A program made the position numbers and the translations under genes. Under the pieces are notes generated by a model. That model had not been told where the DNA came from. It worked only from the letters and a program-made list of their open reading frames with translations, and did no database searches. Of a stretch of DNA of 64,000 bases, positions 18,241 through 26,810 are shown piece by piece; the first letter of the stretch is position 1, and every line of letters starts with the position of its first letter. The stretch spans positions 124,001 through 188,000 of the forward strand of contig NZ_JACHYE010000001.1 of NCBI RefSeq assembly GCF_014192645.1. The letters are read 5' to 3'. Origin of the DNA: Herbaspirillum sp. Sphag64. GTDB lineage: Bacteria > Pseudomonadota > Gammaproteobacteria > Burkholderiales > Burkholderiaceae_D.

Positions 18241-19767
18241 TTACGGATTCGATGACGAACTTGATGACGAATTTACGGGTGGCCGTTGCCGCGCCAGGAA
18301 GCGGCCAGCACGTTCGCCAGTCGCTTTTTTCTGTGCGCCCTGATACGCGCAGACGCCATTGACCCAGACTGCCTCGATACCATGCGCGGGCTGCATCGGA
18401 TCGGTGAAGGTAGCCGCATCGCGCACAGTATCCGGGTCAAACAGGACCAGATCAGCCCAATAGCCCTGACGTACCAGCCCGCGCTCGTGCAGACCAAAAC
18501 GTTGCGCCGACAAACCGGTCATCTTGTGCACAGCGACTGCCAGTGAGAACAATTGCTGCTCGCGGCTGTAATAGCCGAGTACGCGCGGGAACGCGCCCCA
18601 CAGACGGGGATGTGGCAGCGGATCGTTCGGCAAGCCATCCGAGCCAATTACGGTCGCCGGGTGGCGAAGAATGCGATTGACATCGTCATCGGCCATGCAG
18701 TGATACACTGCGCCAGCTGGCATCAGGCGACGCGCTGCCTCGTGCATGTCGACTTGCCAGTCAGCCGCAATCGTGGCCAGCAATTTGCCGCCCTGCTCCG
18801 GATGTGGCTCGGACCAGGTCACCTGAATGTCGTAATCATCGGTGACTTGCTTGGGGTCCAGCGTGGAGGAGCTGGCGGTATAGGGATAGCAGTCACAGCC
18901 GACATGCTGATGGCGCTCGGCCAGTTCCAGCGCGGCCAGTACTTCCTTGCTGCGGCCCCAGTTGTCGACACCGGCACACTTCAAATGTGAGATCACCACC
19001 GGTACGCGGGCATGTTTGCCGATGCGGAAGGCTTCTTCCATGGCGTCCAGAATATCGGCAAATTCACTACGCAAATGGGTCGCATACATTCCACCATGCG
19101 CTGCCAGTGGCTCAGCCAGTGCCAGCACTTCTTCGGTGGGCGCATTGATCGCGTTGGCGTAGGCCAGTCCAGTGCTCAGCCCCAGTGCGCCATGGGTGAG
19201 TGCTTCTTCGAGCTGGCTGCGCATGGCGGCGATTTCGGTACTCGTCGCCGCGCGGTCAAGACGATCCATGTGATTGCTGCGCAGCGCTGTGTGGCCAACC
19301 AGTGCTGCAACATTGACTGCTGGCTGCGCGGCATCGATGGCAGCGACGTAACTGGCAAATGAAGGGTAATGAAAGGCGCTGGATTGCCCCAACAGATTCA
19401 TCGGATCGGGTGGATCCCCCTTGAGCGTGACCGGCGCAGCACTGATACCACAGTTGCCGACCACGACCGTGGTAACGCCTTGCGACAGCTTGGGGAACAT
19501 CTCCGGCATGCGAATCACATTGGTGTCGTCATGCGTGTGGACGTCGATGAAGCCCGGGCTCAGCACTTTGCCTGTGCCATCAATCACCTGTGCTGCCTGC
19601 CAGCCATCCAGGCTGCCCGGTGCGCTGATGGCAGCAATGCGACCAGCGCGCAGAGCAACATCGGCGGCAACCGGCTCTGCGCCGCTGCCGTCGATCACCA
19701 GGGCGTGTTGAATCAAGGTGTCACAGCGCTGGGCTGTGGTGGTCTGGTCTTGGAGGGTGGTACTCAT
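18241..19767 (-). CDS. N-acyl-D-amino-acid deacylase (D-aminoacylase family)
   Basis: 508 aa amidohydrolase-fold protein. Metal-site motif GFIDVHTHDD, then TVVVGNCGISAAP, VPVVISHLKCAG, and ATVIGSDGLPNDPLPHPR, as in D-aminoacylases, which use Zn to remove acyl groups from N-acyl-D-amino acids. The C-terminus ends in a serine run. Only 1 bp separates it from the RpiR gene stop upstream, so they form one operon. In this cluster the substrate could be an N-acyl-aminosugar acid, whose C2 amine has D-amino acid geometry; that is inference. Confidence 0.88.
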   Translation of the reverse strand: MSTTLQDQTTTAQRCDTLIQHALVIDGSGAEPVAADVALRAGRIAAISAPGSLDGWQAAQVIDGTGKVLSPGFIDVHTHDDTNVIRMPEMFPKLSQGVTTVVVGNCGISAAPVTLKGDPPDPMNLLGQSSAFHYPSFASYVAAIDAAQPAVNVAALVGHTALRSNHMDRLDRAATSTEIAAMRSQLEEALTHGALGLSTGLAYANAINAPTEEVLALAEPLAAHGGMYATHLRSEFADILDAMEEAFRIGKHARVPVVISHLKCAGVDNWGRSKEVLAALELAERHQHVGCDCYPYTASSSTLDPKQVTDDYDIQVTWSEPHPEQGGKLLATIAADWQVDMHEAARRLMPAGAVYHCMADDDVNRILRHPATVIGSDGLPNDPLPHPRLWGAFPRVLGYYSREQQLFSLAVAVHKMTGLSAQRFGLHERGLVRQGYWADLVLFDPDTVRDAATFTDPMQPAHGIEAVWVNGVCAYQGAQKKATGERAGRFLARQRPPVNSSSSSSSNP

Positions 19768-19768
19768 G

Positions 19769-20659
19769 TCAGTCTCCCAAAGGCTGGCGATCGCCGCCGC
19801 CGCGATGCATATCGAGTGCGTACTTGAGCCGGCGCAACTGCTCCTGACTGCGATCCTTCTGCAGCAGCGCCAGCTCCAGTACCAGCATGTCGAGGGTCAT
19901 CATCATTGCGTAGCGTGATGAGGATGGTTTGAAAATAAAATCGGTTTCCAGCGACTTGATCGGCAACAACACATCGACCATCCCCGCCAGCGGCGAGCCG
20001 AGCGCGGTGATGGCGATCATTTTGACGCCGTATTCTCGGGCAACCTCACAGTTGGTGAGAAGTTCGGGCACGTTGCCTGTGGTTGAGAAGACCAGCAAGA
20101 CATCGTTCTTGTCGAGCGTAGCAGCTACCATGCGCTGCAACAGCGCATCGTGATAGCTGGCCACCGGTCGACCCAGTCGCACCAGCCGGTAGCGCGCCTC
20201 GTCGGACATCATGGTGGAGCCACCACCCATCCCAAACGCGTAGATCATGCGTGCATCGCGCAGTAATTGCGCAGCTTGTAGCAAGGCGTCGGGATTGAGC
20301 AAGGCGCGGTTGACTTCCAGCACGGCGTGAATATCGTCATAGATGACGTCGGCCAGCTCGCGTGGCCGCTCCACCGCTGCTGCGGCGGGCATCTTGCCGC
20401 CGTCAAAGAAGCGCTGCCCGACAGCAACTGCCTGTGCCAGCATGAATTTGAATTCGCGCACATCGCGGCAGCCCATGGCTTTGGCAAAGCGGGTCACGCT
20501 GGCCAGACTGACACCGGCCTTGCTGGCCAGCTCACCAATGCTGGCACTAGCGGCAAAGGATAAATCGCTGAGGATCGACTCGGCCACCTTTTGCTCGGCC
20601 AGACGTAATTGTCCGCTGCGCTCGGTGATGCGTGAAATGATGTCAAAAGCCTGCGCCAT
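19769..20659 (-). CDS. MurR/RpiR-family transcriptional regulator
   Basis: 296 aa from ATG 20659 (MAQAFDIISRI). N-terminal HTH_6 (SIGELASKAGVSLASVTRFAKAMGCRDVREFK) and C-terminal SIS domain (IYAFGMGGGSTMMSDEARYRL, VLLVFSTTGNVPELL), which in this family binds phosphorylated sugars. It is first in the minus-strand arm and divergent from the ammonia-lyase gene, so it likely controls both arms. A sugar-phosphate effector such as KDPG would fit the KDG kinase in the cluster (inference). Confidence 0.92.
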   Translation of the reverse strand: MAQAFDIISRITERSGQLRLAEQKVAESILSDLSFAASASIGELASKAGVSLASVTRFAKAMGCRDVREFKFMLAQAVAVGQRFFDGGKMPAAAAVERPRELADVIYDDIHAVLEVNRALLNPDALLQAAQLLRDARMIYAFGMGGGSTMMSDEARYRLVRLGRPVASYHDALLQRMVAATLDKNDVLLVFSTTGNVPELLTNCEVAREYGVKMIAITALGSPLAGMVDVLLPIKSLETDFIFKPSSSRYAMMMTLDMLVLELALLQKDRSQEQLRRLKYALDMHRGGGDRQPLGD

Positions 20660-20718
20660 GATGTTGCCAGAGTGAAGCCCACGTGATGCCAACGGCAATC
20701 TAGCATCAGAGGAGCGGC

Positions 20719-20733
20719 TGAAAAAATATTTCA
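20719..20733. promoter_or_regulatory. Candidate RpiR operator
   Basis: TGAAA-N5-TTTCA dyad in the 155-bp divergent promoter region. The symmetry and A/T-rich half-sites are like known RpiR/HexR-type sites. A second dyad, TTACTA (20741-20746) and TAGTAA (20761-20766), lies beside it. Confidence 0.5.
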
Positions 20734-20814
20734 ATGTTACTTACTAACACACTTCCAACATAGTAAATTCAGCACTATCATTACGTCAAATCAAATTTTT
20801 GAGGAAATATCAAA

Positions 20815-22110
20815 GTGGCTGATACAAACTACCAAAACACCGATTTGCACGCTTTCGTCAGCCCCCTCAACAAGGGTATTGGCGAACTTGCCCACCCTGT
20901 CACCGCTGCCGAAGTCGCCGCGCAGGGCTGGAATCTGCTGCGTGAGGATCTGAGCCTGCCGAGCGCCGTTCTCTACGAGGACCGCCTTGCTCATAATCTG
21001 CAATGGATGCAGCGCTTTGTTACCGAATATGGTGTGAAGCTGGCACCGCATGGCAAAACCACGATGTCGCCCAAGCTGTTTGCCCGGCAACTGGCAGGCG
21101 GCGCATGGGGGATCACGCTGGCAACAGCCCATCAGACACAGGCAGCCTATGCCCATGGCGTGCGCCGCGTAATCATGGCCAATCAACTGGTCGGCAAGCA
21201 AAACATGCGGATCATTGCGGAGCTGTTGCGTGATCCTGACTTCACGTTTTATTGCCTGGTGGACTCGGCGGATCTGGTCGATCAGTTGGGCAGTTTCTTT
21301 GCGCAGCGAGGCCAGACTATTCAGGTATTGCTGGAGCTAGGTGCTGCCGGTGGCCGCACCGGTGTGCGTAATCAGGAACAGCAACAGGCAGTGCTGGAGG
21401 CGGTGCAACGCTGGCCCGGCAGTGTCGCGCTGGCTGGTGTGGAAGTCTACGAAGGCGTACTCAAGGAAGAGGCCGATATCCGTCTGTTCCTGCAAACTGC
21501 CGTTGCTTGTTTGCAGCAGCTACAGAGGCAAGGCCATCTGCAGCATTGCGATGCACAGCACCCGGCAATTCTCACCGGTGCCGGTTCGGCTTGGTTTGAT
21601 GTGGTGGCCGAAGAATTTGCTGGTGCCAAGATTGGTGCCCCGCTGGAGGTGGTGCTGCGTCCCGGCTGCTATCTGACGCATGACGTTGGCATTTACCGCG
21701 CCGCCCAACAACAGATTCAATCGCGCAATCCGGTCGCCCAGAAGATGCGCAGCGAATTGCTGCCGGCATTGCAACTGTGGGCCTATGTGCAATCGATCCC
21801 GGAGCATGACAAGGCGATTGTTGCACTCGGCAAGCGCGATGCAGCGTTCGATGCCGGTCTGCCAAGCCCGGCCGCGCGCCTGCGCCCGGGTAGCGATGCG
21901 GCCTTGTTGCCGACACCAGCCCATTGGGAAATCACAGGCATGATGGATCAGCATGCCTATCTGAAAATTGCTGCCGGTGACGATATACGGGTTGGCGACA
22001 TGATCGCTTTCGATATTTCCCACCCCTGCCTGACCTTCGACAAGTGGCGTTGTCTGCCGGTGCTCGATACGCAGTTCAATGTGATTGATCTGGTACAGAC
22101 CTACTTCTAA
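20815..22110 (+). CDS. PLP-dependent D-amino acid ammonia-lyase (DSD1/D-threonine aldolase-like; possible D-glucosaminate dehydratase)
   Basis: 431 aa, GTG start with GAGGAAA upstream. N-terminal alanine-racemase-type barrel with the PLP lysine in KLAPHGKTTMSPKLF, and C-terminal D-serine dehydratase-like domain. Motifs LELGAAGGRTGVR and ILTGAGSAWFDVV. Fold-type III enzymes of this group deaminate D-serine-like compounds or act on D-glucosaminate, forming 2-keto-3-deoxygluconate and ammonia. The KDG kinase gene directly downstream favours the latter. First gene of the plus arm. Confidence 0.85.
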   Translation: MADTNYQNTDLHAFVSPLNKGIGELAHPVTAAEVAAQGWNLLREDLSLPSAVLYEDRLAHNLQWMQRFVTEYGVKLAPHGKTTMSPKLFARQLAGGAWGITLATAHQTQAAYAHGVRRVIMANQLVGKQNMRIIAELLRDPDFTFYCLVDSADLVDQLGSFFAQRGQTIQVLLELGAAGGRTGVRNQEQQQAVLEAVQRWPGSVALAGVEVYEGVLKEEADIRLFLQTAVACLQQLQRQGHLQHCDAQHPAILTGAGSAWFDVVAEEFAGAKIGAPLEVVLRPGCYLTHDVGIYRAAQQQIQSRNPVAQKMRSELLPALQLWAYVQSIPEHDKAIVALGKRDAAFDAGLPSPAARLRPGSDAALLPTPAHWEITGMMDQHAYLKIAAGDDIRVGDMIAFDISHPCLTFDKWRCLPVLDTQFNVIDLVQTYF

Positions 22111-22129
22111 ACCACCGACCGGACGCATC

Positions 22130-23059
22130 ATGAAGAACAAGAAAATCCTCGCCTTTGGCGAAGCCATGCTGGAGTTCAACCAGCGTGTGGATGATCCACG
22201 TTATTACCTGGAAGGCTTCGGTGGCGACACCTCCAACTTTGCGATTGCGGCGGCACGTCAGGGTGCCGATAGCGGCTATATTACTGCCATCGGCGATGAT
22301 CTTGGCGGCCAGCGACTACAGGCACTGTGGGTCGCAGAAGGTGTCGATACGCATGGAGTAACGGTGCAGCCCGGCAACATGACGGGTGTGTATTTTGTTA
22401 CCCACGACGCTGCCGGGCATCATTTCAATTATCTGCGTCAGGGTTCTGCTGCGAGTCGTTATACGCCAGCGCAATTACCACTGGACATGATTGCCGAGGC
22501 GGCTGTGCTGCATCTGTCCGGCATCAGCCTGGCCATCAGCGAGAGTGCCTGCGACAGCGCACTGACGGCGATGGCGCACGCCAGGCAACATGGCACATTG
22601 ACCTCGCTCGATACCAATTTACGTCTGCGTCTGTGGCCGCTGGAGCGGGCGCGCATCAAGATGGCGGAAGCCTTTGCAATGTGCGATATCTGCCTGCCGA
22701 GCTGGGATGACATCAGCACCCTGACCGGGCTCGATGACCGTGATGCGATCATCGACAAATTGCTCGAGTATGGTGTCAAGCTGGTGGCATTCAAACTCGG
22801 TCAGGAGGGTTGCTATATCGCTACACCGAACGAGCGCCGTCTGGTGGCTCCCTACCCGGTTGAGGCAATCGATGCGACTGGCGCCGGAGACTGTTTTGGT
22901 GGTGCCTTTATCGCCCGTCTGGTTGCCGGGGCAGATCCTTTCGAGGCGGCCCGCTACGCCAATGTGGCAGCCGCACTATCAACTACCGGCTATGGTGCGG
23001 TGGCGCCAGTTCCAGATGCAGCAACGGTGCAGGCACTGCTGTCCGGCAGCACAGCCTGA
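22130..23059 (+). CDS. kdgK: PfkB-family sugar kinase, probable 2-keto-3-deoxygluconate kinase
   Basis: 309 aa from ATG 22130, 19 bp after the ammonia-lyase stop. PfkB motifs: N-terminal GGDTSNFAIAAARQGADSGYITAIGDDLGG block and C-terminal DATGAGDCFGGAFIARL with the catalytic Asp. Closest in style to KdgK, which makes 2-keto-3-deoxy-6-phosphogluconate for the Entner-Doudoroff aldolase. The symbol rests on resemblance and context; another sugar-acid substrate is possible. Confidence 0.8.
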   Translation: MKNKKILAFGEAMLEFNQRVDDPRYYLEGFGGDTSNFAIAAARQGADSGYITAIGDDLGGQRLQALWVAEGVDTHGVTVQPGNMTGVYFVTHDAAGHHFNYLRQGSAASRYTPAQLPLDMIAEAAVLHLSGISLAISESACDSALTAMAHARQHGTLTSLDTNLRLRLWPLERARIKMAEAFAMCDICLPSWDDISTLTGLDDRDAIIDKLLEYGVKLVAFKLGQEGCYIATPNERRLVAPYPVEAIDATGAGDCFGGAFIARLVAGADPFEAARYANVAAALSTTGYGAVAPVPDAATVQALLSGSTA

Positions 23060-23077
23060 TAACCGTGCTGCCAAGAG

Positions 23078-24418
23078 TTATTGTGGACGCTGCGCAGTGA
23101 CCAGCATGCCGGCCACCGGTCGGCGAATTTCTTCACGCAGCACGGTATCGACGATATTGACCGCCACCAGACCTGCTTGCGCCAGTGTTGAGGCGACATA
23201 ATCTTTGGCATGCCGGTAACGACCACTGGCATGCAAGTGAAATCCCTCTGCGATTGCCTGAGTATCTGATTCGACGGCTTCGATCGTAAAAATCAGATAG
23301 CCACCCGGGCGCAAGGCGTTGCTAGCAGCCACCACCACCGCACGTAGATCGCCAAAGTAGATCACGGTATCGGCCGCCAGGATGATGTCAAAGGCTGCAG
23401 ACTTGGTGGTCATGTAGGCGCAGATTTCCTGCTTGACCAATTGATCGTAACCACCATGAACCCGTGCCTGCTCCAGCATCTTGGCCGATAGATCAACGCC
23501 AATCAGTGAGCGTGCATAGTCAGCCACCTTGGGCGCACACAGGCCGGTTCCACAACCCAGATCGAGAATATCGTACTGTCTGGCCGCAGTCGCAATGGCG
23601 CGCAAGCCTTCACGCATGAGATCCGGACCGCGATAGCCGAGATTGTCGTTCAGCGTGGCATTGAAGGTCTCTGCATAGCGATCAAAGTAATGTTCGATAT
23701 AGGAGTTGGAAGCGCGCTCGGGGACCTCGGTCTGCGAGCAGGCCGCGTACATGTGGGTGGCGATTGGATTGTCAGGCTCTTCTTCCATCCACAGCCGGTA
23801 GATCGCTGCGGCTTCCTGCAGACGCCCCAGAAAATAAAAGGAAATGCCTAGCATCTCCTTGGATTTTCCTTCCAGTGGCGGCAAGACGAAGGCGCGGCAT
23901 TGATAACCGGCACTGGTGAGCTTGTCGCCCTGCGCTTCATAAATATTACCGAGATGGATCAGCGCTGGCGCAAATTCAGGGTCCAGTTTCACGGCCTGTT
24001 CAAATGCGGTGATGGCGGCACCCTGCTCATGACATTGCAGCTGCGCTGCGCCTAGGTTGTTCCAGATCTGAGAATCATGCGGATTCAACTGCAGCGCATC
24101 GATATAAGCCTGACTGGCCTGTTCGAACTGCCCTAGCGAGAACAAAACATTGCCCAGATCGTTGTACCAGGCCGGATTGTCAGGCTGCAGCGCGCAGGAC
24201 TGCTGGATATGGGCAATGCCAGCGTTGCTGTCACCCTGCTGATGCAGGCCGATGCCAAGAAAGTGCAGTGCAATGGGCTGGGCCGGCTCTTGCGCCAGGA
24301 CCAATCGATAAATATCAATCGCCTGCGCGATCTGGCCACTGGCGTGCAGACCAACTGCACGATCCAGTAACTGGAGAAAATTGGATTCGGCTGCACCGGC
24401 TGAAGGGGAAGACTGCAT
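23078..24418 (-). CDS. TPR-repeat SAM-dependent methyltransferase
   Basis: 446 aa. About five or six TPR units fill the N-terminal 230 residues (AIDIYRLVLAQEP, NDLGNVLFSLGQFEQASQAY, AITAFEQAVKLDP). A class I methyltransferase follows with motif I ILDLGCGTGLCAPKV and GVDLSAKMLEQAR. The substrate is unknown; this architecture occurs in proteins that modify envelope or protein targets. Convergent with kdgK, 18 bp between stops. Confidence 0.85.
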   Translation of the reverse strand: MQSSPSAGAAESNFLQLLDRAVGLHASGQIAQAIDIYRLVLAQEPAQPIALHFLGIGLHQQGDSNAGIAHIQQSCALQPDNPAWYNDLGNVLFSLGQFEQASQAYIDALQLNPHDSQIWNNLGAAQLQCHEQGAAITAFEQAVKLDPEFAPALIHLGNIYEAQGDKLTSAGYQCRAFVLPPLEGKSKEMLGISFYFLGRLQEAAAIYRLWMEEEPDNPIATHMYAACSQTEVPERASNSYIEHYFDRYAETFNATLNDNLGYRGPDLMREGLRAIATAARQYDILDLGCGTGLCAPKVADYARSLIGVDLSAKMLEQARVHGGYDQLVKQEICAYMTTKSAAFDIILAADTVIYFGDLRAVVVAASNALRPGGYLIFTIEAVESDTQAIAEGFHLHASGRYRHAKDYVASTLAQAGLVAVNIVDTVLREEIRRPVAGMLVTAQRPQ

Positions 24419-24653
24419 GCAAGTTTCCTGTTGTTGTAATGAGAGGCCAGCCAGTTAAAACGCGCGGACTCGCATTACCCGAAACAGGGCATGCATGAAC
24501 ACCGCAAATCCATTTCCATCAAATTATTTTCAATAAAAATTAGAAAATAGTCTTAAATTTAATAGAAATTTATTGAAGTGATAGTAACACTTGCGGATGA
24601 AAACGGCTCGACTCTTGGCAACCGGAAATCCTGATCAGTGTGCCATGACATCG

Positions 24654-26180
24654 TCAGGTGGATTTTTTCAAATTTGTCACCAGCATGCCCAAGCGACGAA
24701 TTGCCTGATCCAGCTCGCGCGTGAAGGGCTTGCCACAGGAAAGTCGCACATAATGGTCAAACCGGTGCGAATTGGAAAAGATGATCCCGGGCGACAAGCC
24801 GATGCCCTCCTCCAGCGCTGCCTTGAACAAGGCCTTGGAGCAAAGTCCATCAGGAAGCTCGATCCACAGCCCTATGCCACCGCGCGGCAGATTGAGACGA
24901 GTCTGTTGCGGGAAGTAAGCGGCAATGGCCTCGGACATTTGCTCCCGTTGCTGCTTGAGGGTAGCGCGTAGTCGCCTCAAATGTCGGTCGTACGCTGGCG
25001 ACGCCATGTAATTGGCGGCGGTAATCTGGGTCCACTCTTCGCTGGCACGCATATGGGCAAATTTCAGCATCTTGACCCGCTCATGCCACTTGCCACTGCT
25101 GATCCAGCCCAGCCGCATGCCCGGCGCCAAGACCTTGTTGAGCGACACACAATGGATCACATTGCCGCTTCGGTCCCAGGCCTTGGCTGCTGCTGGTGGG
25201 ACCTCGGTATCAGTCAGTTCGCTGTAGGCATCATCCTCGATCAGCGCAACGTGATGTTGCTCACACACCTCGACCAGACGCTGCTTGTGCACATCCGACA
25301 TGATGCAGCCCAGTGGATTCTGCAAGGTTGGTACCACCACCACCGCCTTGATATTGGCGTGGGTCTGGAAGGCCAGTTGCAGCGCTTCAATGGAAATACC
25401 AGCCTGCGGACTGGTTGGGATTTCCAGTGCGCGCATGCCGAGGCTTTCCAGGGTCTGCAACAGGCCAAAATAGGTTGGTGACTCGACCGCGATGGTATCC
25501 CCGGCATTGGCAACCGCGCGCAGGGCCAGATTGAGCGCTTCAATACAACCATGCGTAACGACCACTTCGTCAGCACTGATACGCACGCCGTTATCCAGCG
25601 CACGACGGGCGACGACCTGCCTGAATTGCGGATTACCGTTGGTCGGCATGACGCTGGTGAGCAGCAAGGGATTATCGCGCAAGGCGCGCATGGCAGCAGT
25701 CTTAAGCGCATCAGCGGCGTACAGCTCGGGGGCGCAGGTCATTCCACTGAGATCAATGGCCGGCGGCTTTTGCTGACGCCGCGAGATGAATTCAGAAACC
25801 TGTTCGTGAATACCGACGAATTGCGCTGAATCCAGTGGTCGCGAGAAATTTGGCTCATCCATCGGTCGCAGACTCGCGCGTCTGGGCTGGCGCACGAAGT
25901 AACCGGAACGCGGGCGCGCTTCCAGCCAGCCACCGGTCTCGAGATGACGCAGACTTTGCAAGGCAGTCGACAAACTCACCTGATGCAGTCGCATCAGCTC
26001 GCGTACTGACGGCATACGCGCGCCAGGTGCCAACGTTCCAGCATGAATAGCCGACAGATAGTGCTCGGCCAGACGGCGATAGATCAATGATTCACTAGAC
26101 GGCAATGCCAGCGCTGATGACGATAACGATGTCGGACTGCTGTCAGCGGGCGTATAGATGGGGGGCGTTGAGTGTTCCAT
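24654..26180 (-). CDS. MocR-family regulator, copy 2
   Basis: 508 aa. GntR winged helix about residues 30-100 (IYRRLAEHYLSAIHAGTLAP, MPSVRELMRLHQVSLSTALQ), then an aminotransferase-like domain with VVVPTLQNPLG, EDDAYSE and the PLP lysine SLNKVLAPGMRLGWI. Divergent from a DUF2917-like gene with 175 bp between, in which an exact 14-bp inverted repeat lies. Likely represses or activates itself and that gene. Confidence 0.92.
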   Translation of the reverse strand: MEHSTPPIYTPADSSPTSLSSSALALPSSESLIYRRLAEHYLSAIHAGTLAPGARMPSVRELMRLHQVSLSTALQSLRHLETGGWLEARPRSGYFVRQPRRASLRPMDEPNFSRPLDSAQFVGIHEQVSEFISRRQQKPPAIDLSGMTCAPELYAADALKTAAMRALRDNPLLLTSVMPTNGNPQFRQVVARRALDNGVRISADEVVVTHGCIEALNLALRAVANAGDTIAVESPTYFGLLQTLESLGMRALEIPTSPQAGISIEALQLAFQTHANIKAVVVVPTLQNPLGCIMSDVHKQRLVEVCEQHHVALIEDDAYSELTDTEVPPAAAKAWDRSGNVIHCVSLNKVLAPGMRLGWISSGKWHERVKMLKFAHMRASEEWTQITAANYMASPAYDRHLRRLRATLKQQREQMSEAIAAYFPQQTRLNLPRGGIGLWIELPDGLCSKALFKAALEEGIGLSPGIIFSNSHRFDHYVRLSCGKPFTRELDQAIRRLGMLVTNLKKST

Positions 26181-26207
26181 GGAGTGATCTTCGCGCAGTA
26201 GGCATAG

Positions 26208-26303
26208 GCAAAACAGATACAGAATTCACGAATTTATACGATAACAGATTCATAAAAATACCACTGTTTCGATGCACATCAACGATGGTTGTATCTGTTT
26301 TGC
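26208..26303. promoter_or_regulatory. Operator array between MocR 2 and the DUF2917-like gene
   Basis: GCAAAACAGATACA (26208-26221) and its exact inverse TGTATCTGTTTTGC (26290-26303) are 68 bp apart. A third half-site AACAGATTCA (26243-26252) is a direct copy of AACAGATACA (26212-26221), 31 bp on, about three helical turns. Outer TAGGC/GCCTA extend the symmetry. Two direct plus one inverted site is the pattern described for several MocR regulators such as PdxR. Confidence 0.65.
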
Positions 26304-26355
26304 TCAACCTGCTCTGCCTAGACTATCCCTACCTCAACACAACAGGGAACCTCTC

Positions 26356-26715
26356 ATGCGCCCAACCACTGACTCCCCTTCGACTCCCGCCCGACTCCGG
26401 CTCCGTAGCGGTCAGACTTATCGCTTGTGGACCGGTCGTGATGCCATGATCATGGTCATTTCCGGGCGCGTTCGCCTGCAATCGGTTGCGCGCTGGAATC
26501 CGAGCTGGCTACCAATCTGGCAAACCACCCTGCAGGCGGAAGAACATTGTCAGCTGATCGAGTGCGGTTGGCTGCACATAGCGGCCGAACAGGACTGCGA
26601 ACTACTCTACTATGCGCCACCCCGTGCAGGAATGGTGTCGCTGGCCCTGCTGGGCCGCCTAGCGGCGGGTCCGCTGCGCAGAGCATGGCGCGTCTGGCAG
26701 ATGCGACAGTCCTGA
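26356..26715 (+). CDS. DUF2917-like small protein
   Basis: 119 aa from ATG 26356. Looks all-beta and cupin-like: RLRSGQTYRLWTGRDAMIMV, SGRVRLQS, LQAEEHCQLIECGWLHIAAEQ. DUF2917 genes often lie beside MocR regulators in Burkholderiales, as here, but the family call is from memory and pattern only. No signal peptide. Function unknown. Confidence 0.65.
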   Translation: MRPTTDSPSTPARLRLRSGQTYRLWTGRDAMIMVISGRVRLQSVARWNPSWLPIWQTTLQAEEHCQLIECGWLHIAAEQDCELLYYAPPRAGMVSLALLGRLAAGPLRRAWRVWQMRQS

Positions 26716-26810
26716 GCGGAATCACGACAAATTTGGCGCGCGCGGCGCTCAGACAGGAAGCGAGACCCAGAATCGGTTTACACTTACGGGTCTCCTTTTT
26801 AACCTTGATC

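Noticed and set aside
24644-24658. CATGACATCGTCAGG shared with 36210-36224
   Set aside because: A 15-base match in 64 kb is expected by chance a few times; no flanking similarity.
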